NCBI RefSeq assembly: GCF_003688405.1
Contig: NZ_REFC01000011.1
Span: forward strand, 248,001-312,000
DNA from: Ulvibacter antarcticus
Lineage (GTDB): Bacteria > Bacteroidota > Bacteroidia > Flavobacteriales > Flavobacteriaceae
DNA length: 64,000 bases
Direction: 5' to 3'
Shown here: positions 18,446 through 26,083 of the stretch, piece after piece
Layout: each line of letters starts with the position of its first letter
Position numbering within the stretch: the first letter of the stretch is position 1
Notes under the pieces: generated by a model
What the model saw: only the letters and a program-made list of their open reading frames with translations
What the model was told of the DNA's origin: nothing
The model's database searches: none
Program-made: the position numbers and the translations under genes

Positions 18446-19840
18446 TTGTCAAGAAAAATTTCTATAAAAAATAAATTAATATACCCTCTAATCCTATTGG
18501 CTTTTGGATGGATTTTAATCAGTGCTACCATCGATTTGGATAACCTTTTTAATTATGCCAACCAGGATATTCCAGAATATATTTCATTTGACAATACAAA
18601 TGATAATCATATAGATGACAGGACAGCCACTTTAGGTCGTGTACTTTTCTATGATAAAAATCTTTCCAGCGATGGCACTATAGCCTGTGCAAGTTGCCAT
18701 ATCCAAGCGCACGCTTTTAGTGATCCAAACGTTCAGAGTACAGGGGTTAACGGACTTACTAGCCGGCATTCCATGAGACTTGTAAATCCTAGATTTTCGC
18801 GCGAAGAGCATTTTTTCTGGGACGAACGTGCTGCAACACTTGAAGACCAGACATCTCAACCCATACAAGACCATATAGAGATGGGGTACAGCGGCACCAA
18901 TGGTGATCCCACTTTGACGGATCTTTTAAATGATATGGAAAACATAGATTATTACAACACCCTTTTTGAATTTGCTTTTGGTGATACTGAAATCACAGAA
19001 AACCGTATTCAATTCGCTTTGGCTCAATTTATAAGAAGCATTCAATCCTTCGATTCCCGGTTTGATGAAGGTTTTGCGCAAGTAAGCCATACAGGTGAAA
19101 CCTTTCCAAATTTCACGGAGCAAGAGAACAGAGGTAAGGAATTATTCGTAAACAGTGTAGGTTGTGTTAATTGTCATATTCCTCCCGAATTTTCGATTGA
19201 AATACACTCAGCAAATAATGGTGTGATCACCGTAGCTGGAATACCTGGTGAAATAGATTTAACAGTTACCCATCCGCCATCCCTTAGAGATCTTGTAAAC
19301 CCGGTAGGTGACCTAAATACTCCCCTGATGCATGATGGGAGTTTTACAAGCCTTTTAGACGTAATTAATCATTATAATGATATCCCAAATAACCCAGCAA
19401 ATACCAATTTAGACGTACGATTAACAGATCCCAATGGAGATCCACAGCAGCTAAATCTTACCGAAGATGAAAAACAAGAGTTGGTTGCATTTTTGAGAAC
19501 GCTTAGCGGTACAGACATCTATACGAACGAAAAATGGTCAAATCCTTTCGAACCGGACGGCTCCATAACTATTATTGGTGGCACTTTGGGTATTTCTGAA
19601 GAAAGCCTGACCCCTTTCATTTCCATTTCCCCAAATCCAGTAGTTAATATTGCATCGATTGAAACCAACCTTGGGCAATTCGAAGTTTGGATTTACGACC
19701 TAACTGGAAAGTTGTTGTTCCAAGAAGAGGCCACTGCTCAAACAATGGTTGATTTTAGTACTAAAGCTTCCGGATTGTATTTTGTGATAATAACTTCGGA
19801 AAACAGTTTGCAAATTACCAAACGTTTGGTGAAGAAGTAA
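18446..19840 (+). CDS. Exported di-haem cytochrome c peroxidase with T9SS tail
   Basis: 464 aa. A signal-anchor-like N-terminus (LIYPLILLAFGWILIS) precedes a MauG/CcpA-type peroxidase with two haem c sites, CASCH (with FSDP nearby) and CVNCH. The motifs FWDERA, PSLRDL and LMHDGSF are all typical of the family. The C-terminus (about 390-464, ISISPNPVVNIASIETN...LQITKRLVKK) is a T9SS sorting tail, so the enzyme should be secreted or surface-bound rather than periplasmic. The only start that keeps the signal is TTG at 18446, since an in-frame TAA lies at 18434. It lies inside the motif-poor interval bounded by tRNA fragments. Confidence 0.88.
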   Translation: MSRKISIKNKLIYPLILLAFGWILISATIDLDNLFNYANQDIPEYISFDNTNDNHIDDRTATLGRVLFYDKNLSSDGTIACASCHIQAHAFSDPNVQSTGVNGLTSRHSMRLVNPRFSREEHFFWDERAATLEDQTSQPIQDHIEMGYSGTNGDPTLTDLLNDMENIDYYNTLFEFAFGDTEITENRIQFALAQFIRSIQSFDSRFDEGFAQVSHTGETFPNFTEQENRGKELFVNSVGCVNCHIPPEFSIEIHSANNGVITVAGIPGEIDLTVTHPPSLRDLVNPVGDLNTPLMHDGSFTSLLDVINHYNDIPNNPANTNLDVRLTDPNGDPQQLNLTEDEKQELVAFLRTLSGTDIYTNEKWSNPFEPDGSITIIGGTLGISEESLTPFISISPNPVVNIASIETNLGQFEVWIYDLTGKLLFQEEATAQTMVDFSTKASGLYFVIITSENSLQITKRLVKK

Positions 19841-19850
19841 GAAAGCCTAC

Positions 19851-20135
19851 TTATCGCTTAGGATAATTAATTAATAATAGTGTATCTCTTAAATGCAACT
19901 TCAACATCCTTTTACCCTGTGTCGTTTTAAAATACGACTCTCGTCTTACTGCGTCTTTTTTACTTATAAATAATTCACAATAAACCAATTTTAAAGGCCT
20001 TCGCTTTGAAGTACTTATTGTATATCCTGCATTATGGTCTTTGAGTCGTCTTTGAACATTTGTTGTATAACCATGATATAACAGCAAATCCCGTTCGCTT
20101 TGAAGAATATATACACAATAAGGCAAAATCATCAT
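19851..20135 (-). CDS. GIY-YIG nuclease-domain protein (UPF0213-like)
   Basis: 94 aa. CVYILQS...YHGYTTNVQRRLKDHNAG has the GIY-YIG layout, with the YIG element changed to H-G-Y as is usual in this small family. RRPLKLVYCELF, KKDAVRRESYFKTTQGKRML and a basic end follow. The catalytic-type Arg (QRRL) and Glu (RRESYFK) are present. These tiny stand-alone nucleases are common in flavobacteria, often near tRNA genes or repeats, and their role is not established. The gene converges on the peroxidase with a 10 base gap. Two Met codons are available at the start. Confidence 0.85.
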   Translation of the reverse strand: MMILPYCVYILQSERDLLLYHGYTTNVQRRLKDHNAGYTISTSKRRPLKLVYCELFISKKDAVRRESYFKTTQGKRMLKLHLRDTLLLINYPKR

Positions 20136-20225
20136 CAGTCTAAAAGTTATTATATTATTAAACTGAGGATAGTTATAAAGATATAAAAAAGTCTCACGAT
20201 TTCTTATAAGGCTTTTAATCTAATT

Positions 20226-20282
20226 GGCTATAAAGTAGAGCGAAGCTCACTTTATAGCCGTGAAGTGAGCTAGACTCAACTC
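20226..20282. repeat. Structured direct repeat, copy 1
   Basis: About 57 bp. The first part forms a perfect 11 bp stem (GGCTATAAAGT with its complement, 20226-20258), followed by GTGAAGTGAGCT, which can pair with the internal AGCTCACTT. It matches copy 2 at 20377 at roughly 85% by eye. It lies between the GIY-YIG gene and tRNA-Asn. Confidence 0.65.
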
Positions 20283-20336
20283 ATTTTAACACTTCATTGT
20301 CTTAAGGAAAGATTATTACAACTGCTTTTTAACGAA

Positions 20337-20365
20337 AAAAGCCCACTCAAATTGAGTGGGCTTTT
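20337..20365. terminator. Palindromic bidirectional terminator
   Basis: AAAAGCCCACTCAA, a single A, then the exact complement: a 14 bp inverted repeat flanked by A and T runs. No gene lies directly beside it, since it is 200 bases from the start of the GIY-YIG gene. It may be a leftover of a lost gene. A near-identical stem core (AAAGCCCACTC) occurs at 59358. Confidence 0.65.
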
Positions 20366-20376
20366 AAGCTGTTTTC

Positions 20377-20433
20377 GGCTATAATGTAGAGCGATGCTCA
20401 CTTTACAGCCGTGAAGTGAGCTATGCTCTACTT
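20377..20433. repeat. Structured direct repeat, copy 2
   Basis: Second copy of the element at 20226, with scattered substitutions (GGCTATAATGTAGAGCGATG). Its first stem is less perfect. It runs straight into the tRNA 3'-end fragment at 20437. Confidence 0.65.
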
Positions 20434-20436
20434 CTC

Positions 20437-20455
20437 GGCTCCTCTTCTTGGGCTC
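20437..20455 (-). repeat. Duplicate of tRNA-Asn 3' end
   Basis: GGCTCCTCTTCTTGGGCTC is identical over 19 bases to 20561-20579, which is the 3' end of tRNA-Asn plus three bases past its discriminator end. The two are 124 bases apart in the same orientation. This looks like an attachment-site scar or a slipped duplication. The rest of the tRNA is not present here. Confidence 0.7.
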
Positions 20456-20523
20456 CCTTCGTCACATTCCTAAGGTCATTCGCTCAGGATAAACTTCTCG
20501 CTATGAAAACTATATTATAAACA

Positions 20524-20555
20524 AAAATCCCGACCTAAAAATAGATCGGGATTTT
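20524..20555 (-). terminator. Terminator of tRNA-Asn
   Basis: A 10 bp stem AAAATCCCGA/TCGGGATTTT with A and T runs at its ends, located 7 bases past the tRNA 3' end in its transcription direction. Confidence 0.8.
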
Positions 20556-20562
20556 CTCTGGG

Positions 20563-20636
20563 CTCCTCTTCTTGGGCTCGAACCAAGGACCCTCTGATTA
20601 ACAGTCAGATGCTCTAACCAACTGAGCTAAAGAGGA
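20563..20636 (-). tRNA. tRNA-Asn (anticodon GTT)
   Basis: Read on the minus strand, the acceptor stem TCCTCTT pairs with AAGAGGA, the D-arm is TAGCTCAGTTGGTTAGAGC, the anticodon stem-loop is CTGACTGTTAATCAG (loop with GTT), and the T-arm contains GGTTCGAGC. The discriminator base is G, usual for tRNA-Asn. Length 74 with no encoded CCA. Copies of its 3' end occur at 20437 and, shorter, at 14590. Confidence 0.95.
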
Positions 20637-20763
20637 ATTTCATATAGAAATTTAAAAGGTTTTATCCTTTTAGCTTGCCTATTTACCGAAGCTTTCGATG
20701 CGTAGGCGGGTGCAAATATAATTTATTTTTAAAATGTCGCAAAAAGAAAAGTGTATTTTTTCA

Positions 20764-22092
20764 CTATTTAAATATTGCTCTATAAATATCATTCCCGTTT
20801 GCAAACAGAACCAAGGCTATTAATAAAAAGAATCCAGCCATTTGGGCGTACTCCATAAACTTCTCATTTGGCTTTCTACCAGTTACAATTTCATACATTA
20901 AAAACATTACATGCCCACCATCTAGGGCAGGGATAGGAAGTATGTTCATAAAGGCTAAAATGATAGAAATCAAGGCTGTCGTTTCCCAAAAGCTCATCCA
21001 GTCCCAAGTATCCGGGAATAAGTTTCCAATCGCACCAAAACCACCTACCTGTGTCGCTCCTTTACTTGTAAAGACGTATTTAAATTGTTTTACATAATCC
21101 TTCAGGATATTATATCCATAACCAACACCTCCTGTTATACTCTCTCCCAATCCATAATCCAAGTGCGTGGTTTTGTCGTACAATTCTCTTCCGAAGTTAT
21201 TAACCCCAAGAATTTTGTCTTCTTCCGAAGTTGATACTCTCAAGGTATCTAAGCTATTGTTTCTGGAAATAACCACTACGTTTTCAAAACCATCATTCGA
21301 CTTAATACCTCTTGTAAATTCATGCCAATAGTTTACAGGCGTCCCATTTACAGCTACCACTTTATCTCCTTTTAAAAATCCTGCCTTTTCTGCCGGATAA
21401 TCCACAAGTACAGTATCAATCACTGATAACCTCATAGGCTGAAAAGGCTTCAAAAGATCAATTTTAAACATTTCAGTACCTATATCTTCAGGTAAGGACA
21501 AGGTTTCAACCATGCCATCTCTATGTTTAACCTCTACCGTTTCAACATCACGCAAAAATAAGTATTTGTTAATCTGGGTTACATTTTCAAAATCCTTTCC
21601 GTTTACCTTCAGAATTTGGTCTCCATCTTGAAAACCATATTGATTAAATTGCTCTGCAACCGCAAAACCTTCCGGTAGATCGGCATTGGTTGTAATATCT
21701 CTTCCGTAGAAATACAACAAACTCATATAGATTACAAAACCTACGATGATATTCACTGTAACTCCACCAAGCATGATAATTAATCGCTGCCATGCCGGCT
21801 TGCTTCTAAATTCCCAGGGCTGCGGTGGACCAGCCATCTGCTCCTTATCCATACTCTCATCGATCATCCCGGCGATTTTCACATAACCACCTAATGGCAG
21901 CCATCCAATACCGTAGACGGTATCACCGATTTTCTTTTTGAAAAGGGCAAACTTCACATCAAAAAAGAGAAAGAACTTCTCTACTCTTGTTTTAAATAAT
22001 TTTGCTGGTATAAAATGTCCCAATTCGTGTAATACGATCAATAAGGACAGACTTAATAATAACTGAATTGCTTTAACGGCAAATGGACTCAT
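20764..22092 (-). CDS. rseP: RIP metalloprotease RseP (site-2 protease)
   Basis: 442 aa. The zinc motif HELGH lies at residues 22-26 in the first membrane helix, and the second active-site motif (NILPIPALDGGH) is near residue 392. Two PDZ-like regions lie between (GFQDGDQILKVNGKDF and PAEKAGFLKGDKVVAVNG). Four membrane segments and the family's typical length are present. It cleaves trans-membrane anti-sigma factors and remnant signal peptides in the inner membrane. It is transcribed towards tRNA-Asn. The divergent neighbour is the SCO1 gene, 251 bases away. Confidence 0.93.
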   Translation of the reverse strand: MSPFAVKAIQLLLSLSLLIVLHELGHFIPAKLFKTRVEKFFLFFDVKFALFKKKIGDTVYGIGWLPLGGYVKIAGMIDESMDKEQMAGPPQPWEFRSKPAWQRLIIMLGGVTVNIIVGFVIYMSLLYFYGRDITTNADLPEGFAVAEQFNQYGFQDGDQILKVNGKDFENVTQINKYLFLRDVETVEVKHRDGMVETLSLPEDIGTEMFKIDLLKPFQPMRLSVIDTVLVDYPAEKAGFLKGDKVVAVNGTPVNYWHEFTRGIKSNDGFENVVVISRNNSLDTLRVSTSEEDKILGVNNFGRELYDKTTHLDYGLGESITGGVGYGYNILKDYVKQFKYVFTSKGATQVGGFGAIGNLFPDTWDWMSFWETTALISIILAFMNILPIPALDGGHVMFLMYEIVTGRKPNEKFMEYAQMAGFFLLIALVLFANGNDIYRAIFK

Positions 22093-22316
22093 AGTTTCTG
22101 AAATAAATTATAAAAACAACTTCATTTTAAATATTCGGCAAACGTCCTGTTCAAAAATTGAACCTAAAATGAAATCACTTCCGAAGCAACCGCTCCAGAA
22201 CGAAAATTAACGCACAAAAGTACTGTTTTATGACCTCTTAAAAAAATTCCGTTTTCAGTTTGTTAACGGTGCTAAACATTTATGAATTTCAATTGGCTCA
22301 TTCCTTTTTTTGATAG

Positions 22317-22324
22317 TAATTTTG
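22317..22324 (+). promoter_or_regulatory. Bacteroidota-type promoter for the SCO1 gene
   Basis: TAATTTTG matches TAnnTTTG 19 bases before the ATG. TTG at 22293-22295 lies 21 bases upstream and is in place for the -33 element. Confidence 0.55.
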
Positions 22325-22343
22325 CATAAAATATTTTAAAATA

Positions 22344-23009
22344 ATGCTTCAGTTCTTTTCAAAATATAAGTTCCTCGCTGTAGTACTTTTTGTGCTTTCA
22401 GCCATTATTATCACTATCATTTACAACATTTTGAAACCCACTGAAATTCTTCCGGTATTTCAACCTTCACAAGTAAGCTCCGAAATGGTCGATAGCACAC
22501 TGCAACATGTAAAAAAGTATCACGTTATAGCCGACTTTGCCCTTCAAAATCAAAATGGAAAAACCATCACTCAGAAAGATTACAACAACAAGATCTATGT
22601 AGCCGATTTCTTTTTTACTACTTGTCAGACAATTTGTCCTGTTATGACCGATCATATGTTAGAAATACAGGAAAAGCTGAAGAACGATACCGACATTCTA
22701 TTACTCTCTCATACCGTAACCCCGGAAATCGATTCGGTAGCTCAACTTAAAAAATATGCAATCGAAAAAGGTGTGAACGATGCCAAATGGAATTTGGTGA
22801 CCGGCGACAAAAAAGAAATCTACACCCTGGCACGAAAATCGTATTTGGCGGCGAAAGACAATCCCTACGAGGAAAACGACCTTATACATACCGAAAATTT
22901 TGTGTTGGTCGATACTCAGAAGAGAATTCGAGGCTTTTACGACGGGACCGACCCGGAAGCCATCGAGCAACTACTGCATGATATAGAGGTTTTGAAGAAA
23001 GAAAAATAA
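22344..23009 (+). CDS. SCO1/SenC family copper-chaperone/thioredoxin-like protein
   Basis: 221 aa. An N-terminal signal-anchor (FLAVVLFVLSAIIITIIYNIL) precedes a thioredoxin-like domain with the SCO copper site: the CxxxC motif in TTCQTICPVM and a conserved late histidine in LIHTENFVLVD. It acts on the outer face of the inner membrane in CuA-site assembly of cytochrome c oxidase or as a thiol reductase. It has its own promoter. The feoAB operon follows at a distance of 97 bases. Confidence 0.9.
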   Translation: MLQFFSKYKFLAVVLFVLSAIIITIIYNILKPTEILPVFQPSQVSSEMVDSTLQHVKKYHVIADFALQNQNGKTITQKDYNNKIYVADFFFTTCQTICPVMTDHMLEIQEKLKNDTDILLLSHTVTPEIDSVAQLKKYAIEKGVNDAKWNLVTGDKKEIYTLARKSYLAAKDNPYEENDLIHTENFVLVDTQKRIRGFYDGTDPEAIEQLLHDIEVLKKEK

Positions 23010-23106
23010 AGCTGAAAAAACGCGATTACTTTATCCTTTCAAATCCTTGCAAGGCTCTTTATTTTCACCTACTTTTACCTTGTTTAAAATCAATCTAAAT
23101 AAGAGA

Positions 23107-23334
23107 ATGTTAACAATTGCCTCCTTAAAAAAAGGTCAACGAGCGATCATCAAAGAGTTTTCGATCGATGTTGTGCCATTAAAACTTTTGGAAATGGGTT
23201 GTCTTCCCGGTAATGAAATAGCATTGGTTCAAACCGCTCCATTTCACGATCCCTTGTATCTAAACATTAATGGTAGCCATTTAGCCATTCGAAAAGACAC
23301 AGCTTCCCAAATTGAAATTGAATTGATAGATTAA
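23107..23334 (+). CDS. feoA: FeoA ferrous-iron transport protein
   Basis: 75 aa, the normal FeoA length. It is an SH3-like beta-barrel: LTIASLKKGQRAIIKEF, LKLLEMGCLPGNEIALVQTAPFHDPLYLNINGSHLAIRK. The upstream in-frame ATG at 23047 would add an unrelated 20 residues; ATG at 23107 matches the family start. It ends one base before feoB, so the two are one operon. FeoA is a cytosolic partner of FeoB. Confidence 0.9.
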   Translation: MLTIASLKKGQRAIIKEFSIDVVPLKLLEMGCLPGNEIALVQTAPFHDPLYLNINGSHLAIRKDTASQIEIELID

Positions 23335-23335
23335 C

Positions 23336-25435
23336 ATGGCCAAACAGATCAACGTTGCACTTATTGGAAACCCGAACACGGGGAAAACTTCGGTGTTTAA
23401 CGTTCTCACGGGTCTTAATCAGAAAGTAGGAAATTATCCGGGCATAACCGTTGAGAAAAAACAAGGTGTCTGCAAACTCCCAAGAGGTGTAAAAGCCCAT
23501 GTTATTGATCTACCGGGGACTTACAGCTTGAATGCTTCCTCATTGGATGAAAATGTTGTTATCGAGCTACTGCTTAATAAAAACGATAAGGATTTTCCTG
23601 ATGTTGCAATTGTCGTTACTGAGATTGAGAACCTCAAACGAAATCTACTACTTTTCACCCAAATTAAAGACCTTGGAATCCCTACAATTCTCGCCATCAA
23701 CATGGCAGACAGGATGAAACGCAAAGCGATTTCACTGGATATTGAACTGTTGGAAGAGAAACTGGAAACCAAAATAGCGCTTATAAGTTCGCGAAAAAAT
23801 ATTGGCTTCGATACACTCAAGGATCTAATTACAAATTATAACCAGCTTTCAACAAAACCTTGTGTAAATGCTTCCAGTATTGCGCCGGAGTATTTTGACC
23901 GACTTCGGAAGGTATTTCCAAATCAGGATTTGTACAAACTGTGGTTGGTAATTACTCAGGATGTTAACTTCGGAAAACTGGAAAGGAACGAAATGCAGGG
24001 AGTTGCTTCTTTTCAAACAGAGTCGAAAAGTAATCTGAAGCGACTTCAGCAGAAAGAAACTATCGCGAGATACCAATTTATAAACGGTGCCTTAAAAGAA
24101 ACGCTCACCATCGATACTGCAAATGCCAAAGACCTTAGAAGTAGGTTGGACCGTATTTTAATCCACAAGGTTTGGGGATATGTTATTTTCTTCGGACTAC
24201 TGCTCCTTATGTTTCAAGCTATTTTCGATTGGAGTAGCTACCCAATGAATTTTATAGACACTACATTCGCGTCATTAAGTGAATGGGTAAAAAATACTAT
24301 GCCTTCTGGAGATTTCACCAATTTAATTGCTGAAGGTATCATTCCGGGACTCGGCGGAATTGTAATTTTTATTCCGCAAATAGCCTTCTTGTTCCTCTTT
24401 ATTTCTATGCTCGAAGAAAGTGGCTATATGAGCCGTGTAGTATTTTTAATGGACCGGATCATGAGACGCTTCGGGTTAAGCGGAAAGAGTGTGGTGCCAT
24501 TAGTTTCAGGTACTGCATGTGCCATTCCTGCAATTATGGCGACTCGTAATATCGAAAACTGGAAAGAACGACTTATTACCATCCTTGTAACTCCGTTTAC
24601 AACCTGCTCAGCACGATTACCTGTTTATTTAATTATTATTGCTCTTGTGATTCCTGAAGGTCGTGTATTGGGTATTTTTAGCCTACAGGGATTAACCCTT
24701 ATGTTTTTATACCTTCTTGGTTTTGGTGCTGCTATTTTCTCAGCCTATTTGCTAGATAAGATCCTCAAGATTCGAAGCAAGACCTTTTTTGTGGTAGAGA
24801 TGCCAAATTATAAGCTCCCAATGCCCAAAAACGTTATAATTACGGTAATTGAAAAAACAAAGTCATTCGTATTTGGCGCAGGTAAAATCATTCTTGCAAT
24901 ATCCATTATCCTTTGGGTATTAGCATCTTATGGTCCTGGTGATTTTAACAGAGCTTCAGAAATAGTTACACAAGAAACCGCAGCAACAAATCTTTCCAAA
25001 GAAGAAATTGAAACTAAAATTGCTTCTTATAAACTAGAACATTCCTATATCGGAATTATCGGAAAAGGAATAGAACCTGCCGTTCGACCGTTGGGGTACG
25101 ATTGGAAAATAGGGATTGCCATTGTAAGTTCTTTTGCCGCAAGAGAAGTATTCGTTGGCACATTAGCCACTATTTACAGCGTTGGAAGTGAAGAAGAAGA
25201 AACCATTAAAAACCGAATGGCAGCTGAGGTGAATCCTATTTTAGGAACTCCCTTATTCAATTTCGCCAGCGGAATTTCATTATTACTATTCTATGCTTTC
25301 GCGATGCAGTGTATGAGTACGCTTGCCGTTGTTAAAAAGGAAACCAACAGTTGGAAATGGCCTATGTGGCAACTATTTGTTATGACAGCCATTGCCTATG
25401 TAGTCGCTTTGGGCGCTTATCAATTATTAAAATAA
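23336..25435 (+). CDS. feoB: FeoB ferrous-iron transporter
   Basis: 699 aa. The N-terminal G domain has G1 GNPNTGKTS (about 11-19), G3 DLPGTYSL and G4 NMAD. The membrane part carries the two Gate-like halves, with signatures EESGYMSRVVFLMDRIMRRFGLSGKS and TACAIPAIMATRN in the first and FAAREVFVGTLATIY in the second. It imports Fe(II) across the inner membrane. It follows feoA by one base and is followed by a small Cys-rich gene, the complete Bacteroidota feo set. Confidence 0.95.
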   Translation: MAKQINVALIGNPNTGKTSVFNVLTGLNQKVGNYPGITVEKKQGVCKLPRGVKAHVIDLPGTYSLNASSLDENVVIELLLNKNDKDFPDVAIVVTEIENLKRNLLLFTQIKDLGIPTILAINMADRMKRKAISLDIELLEEKLETKIALISSRKNIGFDTLKDLITNYNQLSTKPCVNASSIAPEYFDRLRKVFPNQDLYKLWLVITQDVNFGKLERNEMQGVASFQTESKSNLKRLQQKETIARYQFINGALKETLTIDTANAKDLRSRLDRILIHKVWGYVIFFGLLLLMFQAIFDWSSYPMNFIDTTFASLSEWVKNTMPSGDFTNLIAEGIIPGLGGIVIFIPQIAFLFLFISMLEESGYMSRVVFLMDRIMRRFGLSGKSVVPLVSGTACAIPAIMATRNIENWKERLITILVTPFTTCSARLPVYLIIIALVIPEGRVLGIFSLQGLTLMFLYLLGFGAAIFSAYLLDKILKIRSKTFFVVEMPNYKLPMPKNVIITVIEKTKSFVFGAGKIILAISIILWVLASYGPGDFNRASEIVTQETAATNLSKEEIETKIASYKLEHSYIGIIGKGIEPAVRPLGYDWKIGIAIVSSFAAREVFVGTLATIYSVGSEEEETIKNRMAAEVNPILGTPLFNFASGISLLLFYAFAMQCMSTLAVVKKETNSWKWPMWQLFVMTAIAYVVALGAYQLLK

Positions 25436-25457
25436 AAATTATCCTTAACTTTACATT

Positions 25458-25616
25458 ATGCAACAAATATTAGTCATATTAACCTTTAGTCTGGCAGCAG
25501 GATTTCTGCTAAGGAAATTTGTTTGGAATCCCATTTTTGAAGGTCGCCAAAAGTCTTCCGGAACCTTAGATGGTGGTAAAACCAAATGTGGAAAGAACGA
25601 TTGTGGTTGCCATTAA
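25458..25616 (+). CDS. FeoB-associated Cys-rich small membrane protein
   Basis: 52 aa, read directly from the sequence: MQQILVILTFSLAAGFLLRK, then a linker, then a C-terminal KCGKNDCGCH. One N-terminal membrane helix and a CxxxxCxC-His end are the hallmarks of the small proteins found next to feoB in many bacteria. It starts 22 bases after feoB, so it belongs to the same operon. The cysteines could bind iron or another metal; the exact role is not established. Confidence 0.8.
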   Translation: MQQILVILTFSLAAGFLLRKFVWNPIFEGRQKSSGTLDGGKTKCGKNDCGCH

Positions 25617-25623
25617 TTATTTT

Positions 25624-26016
25624 CTAATCTTCGGAAACTAATAGTACATAATCCAATTTTCCCTGTGTTTCAGAGGTAGGATAAGGTGATAATGATACGC
25701 CTTTTAATTTGTATCCTTCCGAAGCAACCAAAGTAGTATCAACAGATCCCTTAAAAAGAATCTCTTTTTGTACCGCCGCTTTACCTTTTTCTTTTACTTC
25801 AACTAATATTTTTACCTGTCCGGCCCAGACACAAGTCACATCTGTAGGACAACGTGAATCCTCCAAAACTTTGATAAAATTCACCGAAGCTTTTTGAAAC
25901 TGAACGGTTTCACCCATTGGGACTTTTACTACAATTTTTGGTACTTCTACAGGCTGATCCTGCGAAAACACAATGGTTGTGCATAATACGATTAATAAAA
26001 AGAGTGCTTTTTTCAT
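25624..26016 (-). CDS. Secreted protein of unknown function with CPTDVTCVWAG motif
   Basis: 130 aa from the ATG at 26016; a longer open frame reaches 26109 but overlaps the permease gene and lacks a signal. The Sec signal is KKALFLLIVLCTTIVFSQ. The mature part is a small beta-sandwich with two cysteines in SRCPTDVTCVWAGQVKI, a motif that recurs in short secreted flavobacterial proteins and probably forms a disulphide. It follows the second metal permease by 67 bases in the same direction, and could be co-transcribed and linked to metal handling, but that is only inference. Confidence 0.7.
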   Translation of the reverse strand: MKKALFLLIVLCTTIVFSQDQPVEVPKIVVKVPMGETVQFQKASVNFIKVLEDSRCPTDVTCVWAGQVKILVEVKEKGKAAVQKEILFKGSVDTTLVASEGYKLKGVSLSPYPTSETQGKLDYVLLVSED

Positions 26017-26083
26017 AACAATAAGTATTTCTGTTTTAAAGATATAGGAAAAAATGATGCCAAAAAATGAGCAGTGTCTAAAA

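Noticed and set aside
23047-23106. Longer N-terminus for FeoA
   Set aside because: It adds 20 residues with no similarity to the family; ATG 23107 gives the standard FeoA start.
23080-23106. Metal-regulator operator ahead of feoA (TTTAAAATCAATCTAAAT)
   Set aside because: Only one clean TCTAAA half-site is present and the symmetry is poor; chance is likely in AT-rich DNA.
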